From the NCBI GenBank assembly GCA_003602535.1, contig QQSA01000092.1, positions 13,970 to 21,727 on the forward strand: 7,758 nt of DNA. The letters run 5' to 3'. Of this stretch, positions 6,845-7,758 are shown one piece after another; the first letter of the stretch is position 1; each line of letters opens with the position of its first letter. The notes below the pieces were generated by a model. It did no database searches, was not told where the DNA came from, and worked only from the letters and a program-made list of their open reading frames with translations. A program made the translations under genes and the position numbers. Origin of the DNA: Candidatus Poseidoniales archaeon (GTDB lineage Archaea; Thermoplasmatota; Poseidoniia; Poseidoniales; Poseidoniaceae).

Positions 6845-6912
6845 CCCAATGACGTTGGGCCTTGAGCGACCTAACCCCAGCGCCCAAGGTTCTTGAATGA
6901 TAGCGTTCATTC
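6845..6912 (-). other. Three consecutive RNA hairpins between the TVP38-like gene and top6B
   Basis: Read on the minus strand, this junction is nearly all inverted repeats. Hairpin 1 (6895-6912) has the 6-bp stem GAATGA/TCATTC with a 6-base loop and contains the stop codon of the upstream gene. Hairpin 2 (6860-6889) has a 9-bp stem CCTTGGGCG/CGCTCAAGG (one G-U pair) with a 12-base loop. Hairpin 3 (6845-6859) has CCCAA/TTGGG with a 5-base loop and ends 3 bases before AAGGAGG. A rival pairing joins GCCCAA (6855-6860 arm, read as TTGGGC on plus) to TTGGGC (6882-6887 arm). There is no T-run, so a simple archaeal terminator is not obvious; a processing signal or a structured top6B leader is as likely. 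Confidence 0.55.
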
Positions 6913-7596
6913 TGTAGATTCCAGCGCGATATTTGCTAGAGTAATTTTACGCAGATAGACAATAATCCAAACCGTTAGAATAAGCGACGCAATAACTGCA
7001 GTCCAATATGTCCAATCTCTACTTTCATTCATCGCTGCGGAAAGATCGGCTGCCTTAGAACCCCAATACGCGTATAGCGCGCCCGGAAGAATCATCCCGA
7101 AGTTACCGAGGAGGTAATCCTTCCACGTAACATCAGTCAACCCGTAACCATAATTCAGTACGGGGTAAGGAATGACCAAACTAACCCGAGTTAGGAATAC
7201 ACATCTCAAACCATCTTCACTAACTGCTTGTTTCAGCGCATTTAGAGTTGGCTTTTTCTCTAATTTATTTTCAACAAAGTTGTATAGATATTTCTTGGTT
7301 AGCCAAAAGGGAAGAATCGCTCCTAAGCAAGCCCCAATAAACGCAATAGCCCATCCTGCCCAAAAACCAAACAGAACGCCTGAGATGAATTTGTGTAAAC
7401 TAGCAGGGGCAATTAGAAGGGCTAGAACGACATACAATAGTAACCAAGCAGCAATTCCGTACCATCCATTTTCAGGAAACCAAGTTGCTTTTTCGATTAG
7501 TGGCGCTAACAATGTCTGTGTTAAGTAAATGGTGAAGGCTATTCCACCAATTACTCCTCCAACACTTAATGCTGCCATGCCTCTATTAGACGCCAT
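6907..7596 (-). CDS. TVP38/TMEM64 (DedA-like, VTT domain) family membrane protein
   Basis: An integral membrane protein of 229 residues. The VTT/SNARE-associated domain is visible as two characteristic segments. The first is SGVLFGFWAGWAIAFIGA and the following LGAILPFWLTKKYL (72-104). The second is FLTRVSLVIPYPVLNYGYG (134-152), followed by GLTDVTWKDYLLGNFGMILPG (to 172), with Arg137, Pro143 and Asn148 in the usual places. Further helices lie at about 9-31, 47-66 and 196-215. Bacterial and eukaryotic relatives (DedA, TMEM41B) are lipid flippases or scramblases or membrane-homeostasis proteins; a lipid-transport role here is inferred from the family only. The start is the ATG at 7594-7596, 6 bp after the stop of the aconitase-family gene, without a clear SD, so it may rely on termination-reinitiation. 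The next in-frame ATG (residue 7) is also possible. Confidence 0.88.
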   Translation of the reverse strand: MASNRGMAALSVGGVIGGIAFTIYLTQTLLAPLIEKATWFPENGWYGIAAWLLLYVVLALLIAPASLHKFISGVLFGFWAGWAIAFIGACLGAILPFWLTKKYLYNFVENKLEKKPTLNALKQAVSEDGLRCVFLTRVSLVIPYPVLNYGYGLTDVTWKDYLLGNFGMILPGALYAYWGSKAADLSAAMNESRDWTYWTAVIASLILTVWIIVYLRKITLANIALESTE

Positions 7597-7602
7597 ACCC
7601 CA

Positions 7603-7758
7603 TCAGAACTCATTTTTCCATGCCGAGATATGTCCTGTAAAGGCACTAGTTGCTACAGTTAAAGGACTAGCAAGATACAATTTGCCGGGGCCTGAACGGC
7701 CTTGGAAATTACGATTTATTGCAGACACAGTAACTTGTTCCGGGGTAATCGAGACCCC
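7603..7758 (-). CDS. Aconitase-family hydro-lyase large subunit, C-terminal end (3-isopropylmalate/homoaconitate dehydratase type), partial
   Basis: Only the last 51 codons and the TGA stop (7603-7605) lie in the window; the start is beyond the right edge. The translation includes SAINRNFQGRSGPG and then YLASPLTVATSAFTGHISAW. NRNF-x-GR is the aconitase-superfamily signature; its two arginines correspond to the substrate-binding Arg447 and Arg452 of mitochondrial aconitase. The GRSGPG and YLASP wording is that of LeuC/HacA-type large subunits rather than AcnA, whose version has GRNDAN and THAFVTSP. The reaction would be isomerisation of 3-isopropylmalate (leucine synthesis) or a related substrate, with a separate small subunit carrying the swivelling domain. 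No small-subunit gene follows it; the next gene is the TVP38-like protein 6 bp downstream. The substrate cannot be fixed from this fragment. Confidence 0.9.
   Translation of the reverse strand, partial: GVSITPEQVTVSAINRNFQGRSGPGKLYLASPLTVATSAFTGHISAWKNEF

Noticed and set aside
6542..6865. 107-codon open frame on the plus strand over the start of top6B
   Set aside because: It lies opposite the conserved ATPase motifs of Top6B; its hydrophobic sequence is a by-product of that coding.
6850..6906. Archaeal promoter (BRE/TATA) before top6B
   Set aside because: No TTTATATA-like box is visible in this GC-rich hairpin stretch, so no promoter is called.
7172..7528. 118-codon open frame on the plus strand opposite the TVP38-like gene
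   Set aside because: It mirrors the conserved VTT domain on the other strand and shows no recognisable domain.

Overview
The window looks like chromosomal DNA of a mesophilic archaeon. It carries both subunits of the archaeal-type DNA topoisomerase VI (Top6B and Top6A, coupled in that order), a winged-helix regulator with the Gly-Pro-Pro wing typical of euryarchaeal ArsR-like proteins, and a C-terminally anchored surface protein built from Ig-like CARDB/NEW3-type domains. Shine-Dalgarno sites are strong (a 9-base GGAGGTGAT before top6A). Moderate GC, very acidic exported domains and compact gene packing would suit a marine Thermoplasmatota-related lineage such as Marine Group II (Poseidoniales). 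That placement is inference; the archaeal assignment is firm.

Layout: the plus strand holds one gene, the 3' part of a large surface protein (1-1941, open at the left edge). It converges, with a 22-bp gap, on a minus-strand block that fills the rest of the window. In transcription order (right to left) this block holds: the C-terminal end of an aconitase-family hydro-lyase large subunit (LeuC/homoaconitase type, cut by the right edge); a TVP38/DedA-like (VTT domain) membrane protein 6 bp downstream; top6B; top6A, overlapping top6B by one base; an unrecognised two-TM protein with an acidic, cysteine-containing ectodomain; and the winged-helix regulator. Gaps are short (-1 to about 90 bp), so co-transcription over much of the block is plausible. 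The genes do not form one obvious pathway.

Top6A and Top6B together form the A2B2 type IIB topoisomerase, an ATP-dependent enzyme that relaxes and decatenates DNA. The overlap with an SD in the last codons of top6B suggests translational coupling for equal subunit supply. Non-coding space is scarce but structured. The TVP38-top6B junction is almost entirely inverted repeats (three consecutive hairpins ending just before an SD). The gap before the regulator holds an 8-bp direct repeat plus an inverted repeat over the preceding stop codon. The convergent junction carries repeated CCTTGG/CCAAGG elements. There is no gene-free stretch over 300 bases. I saw no tRNA or rRNA gene, CRISPR array, insertion sequence or new defence-type system.
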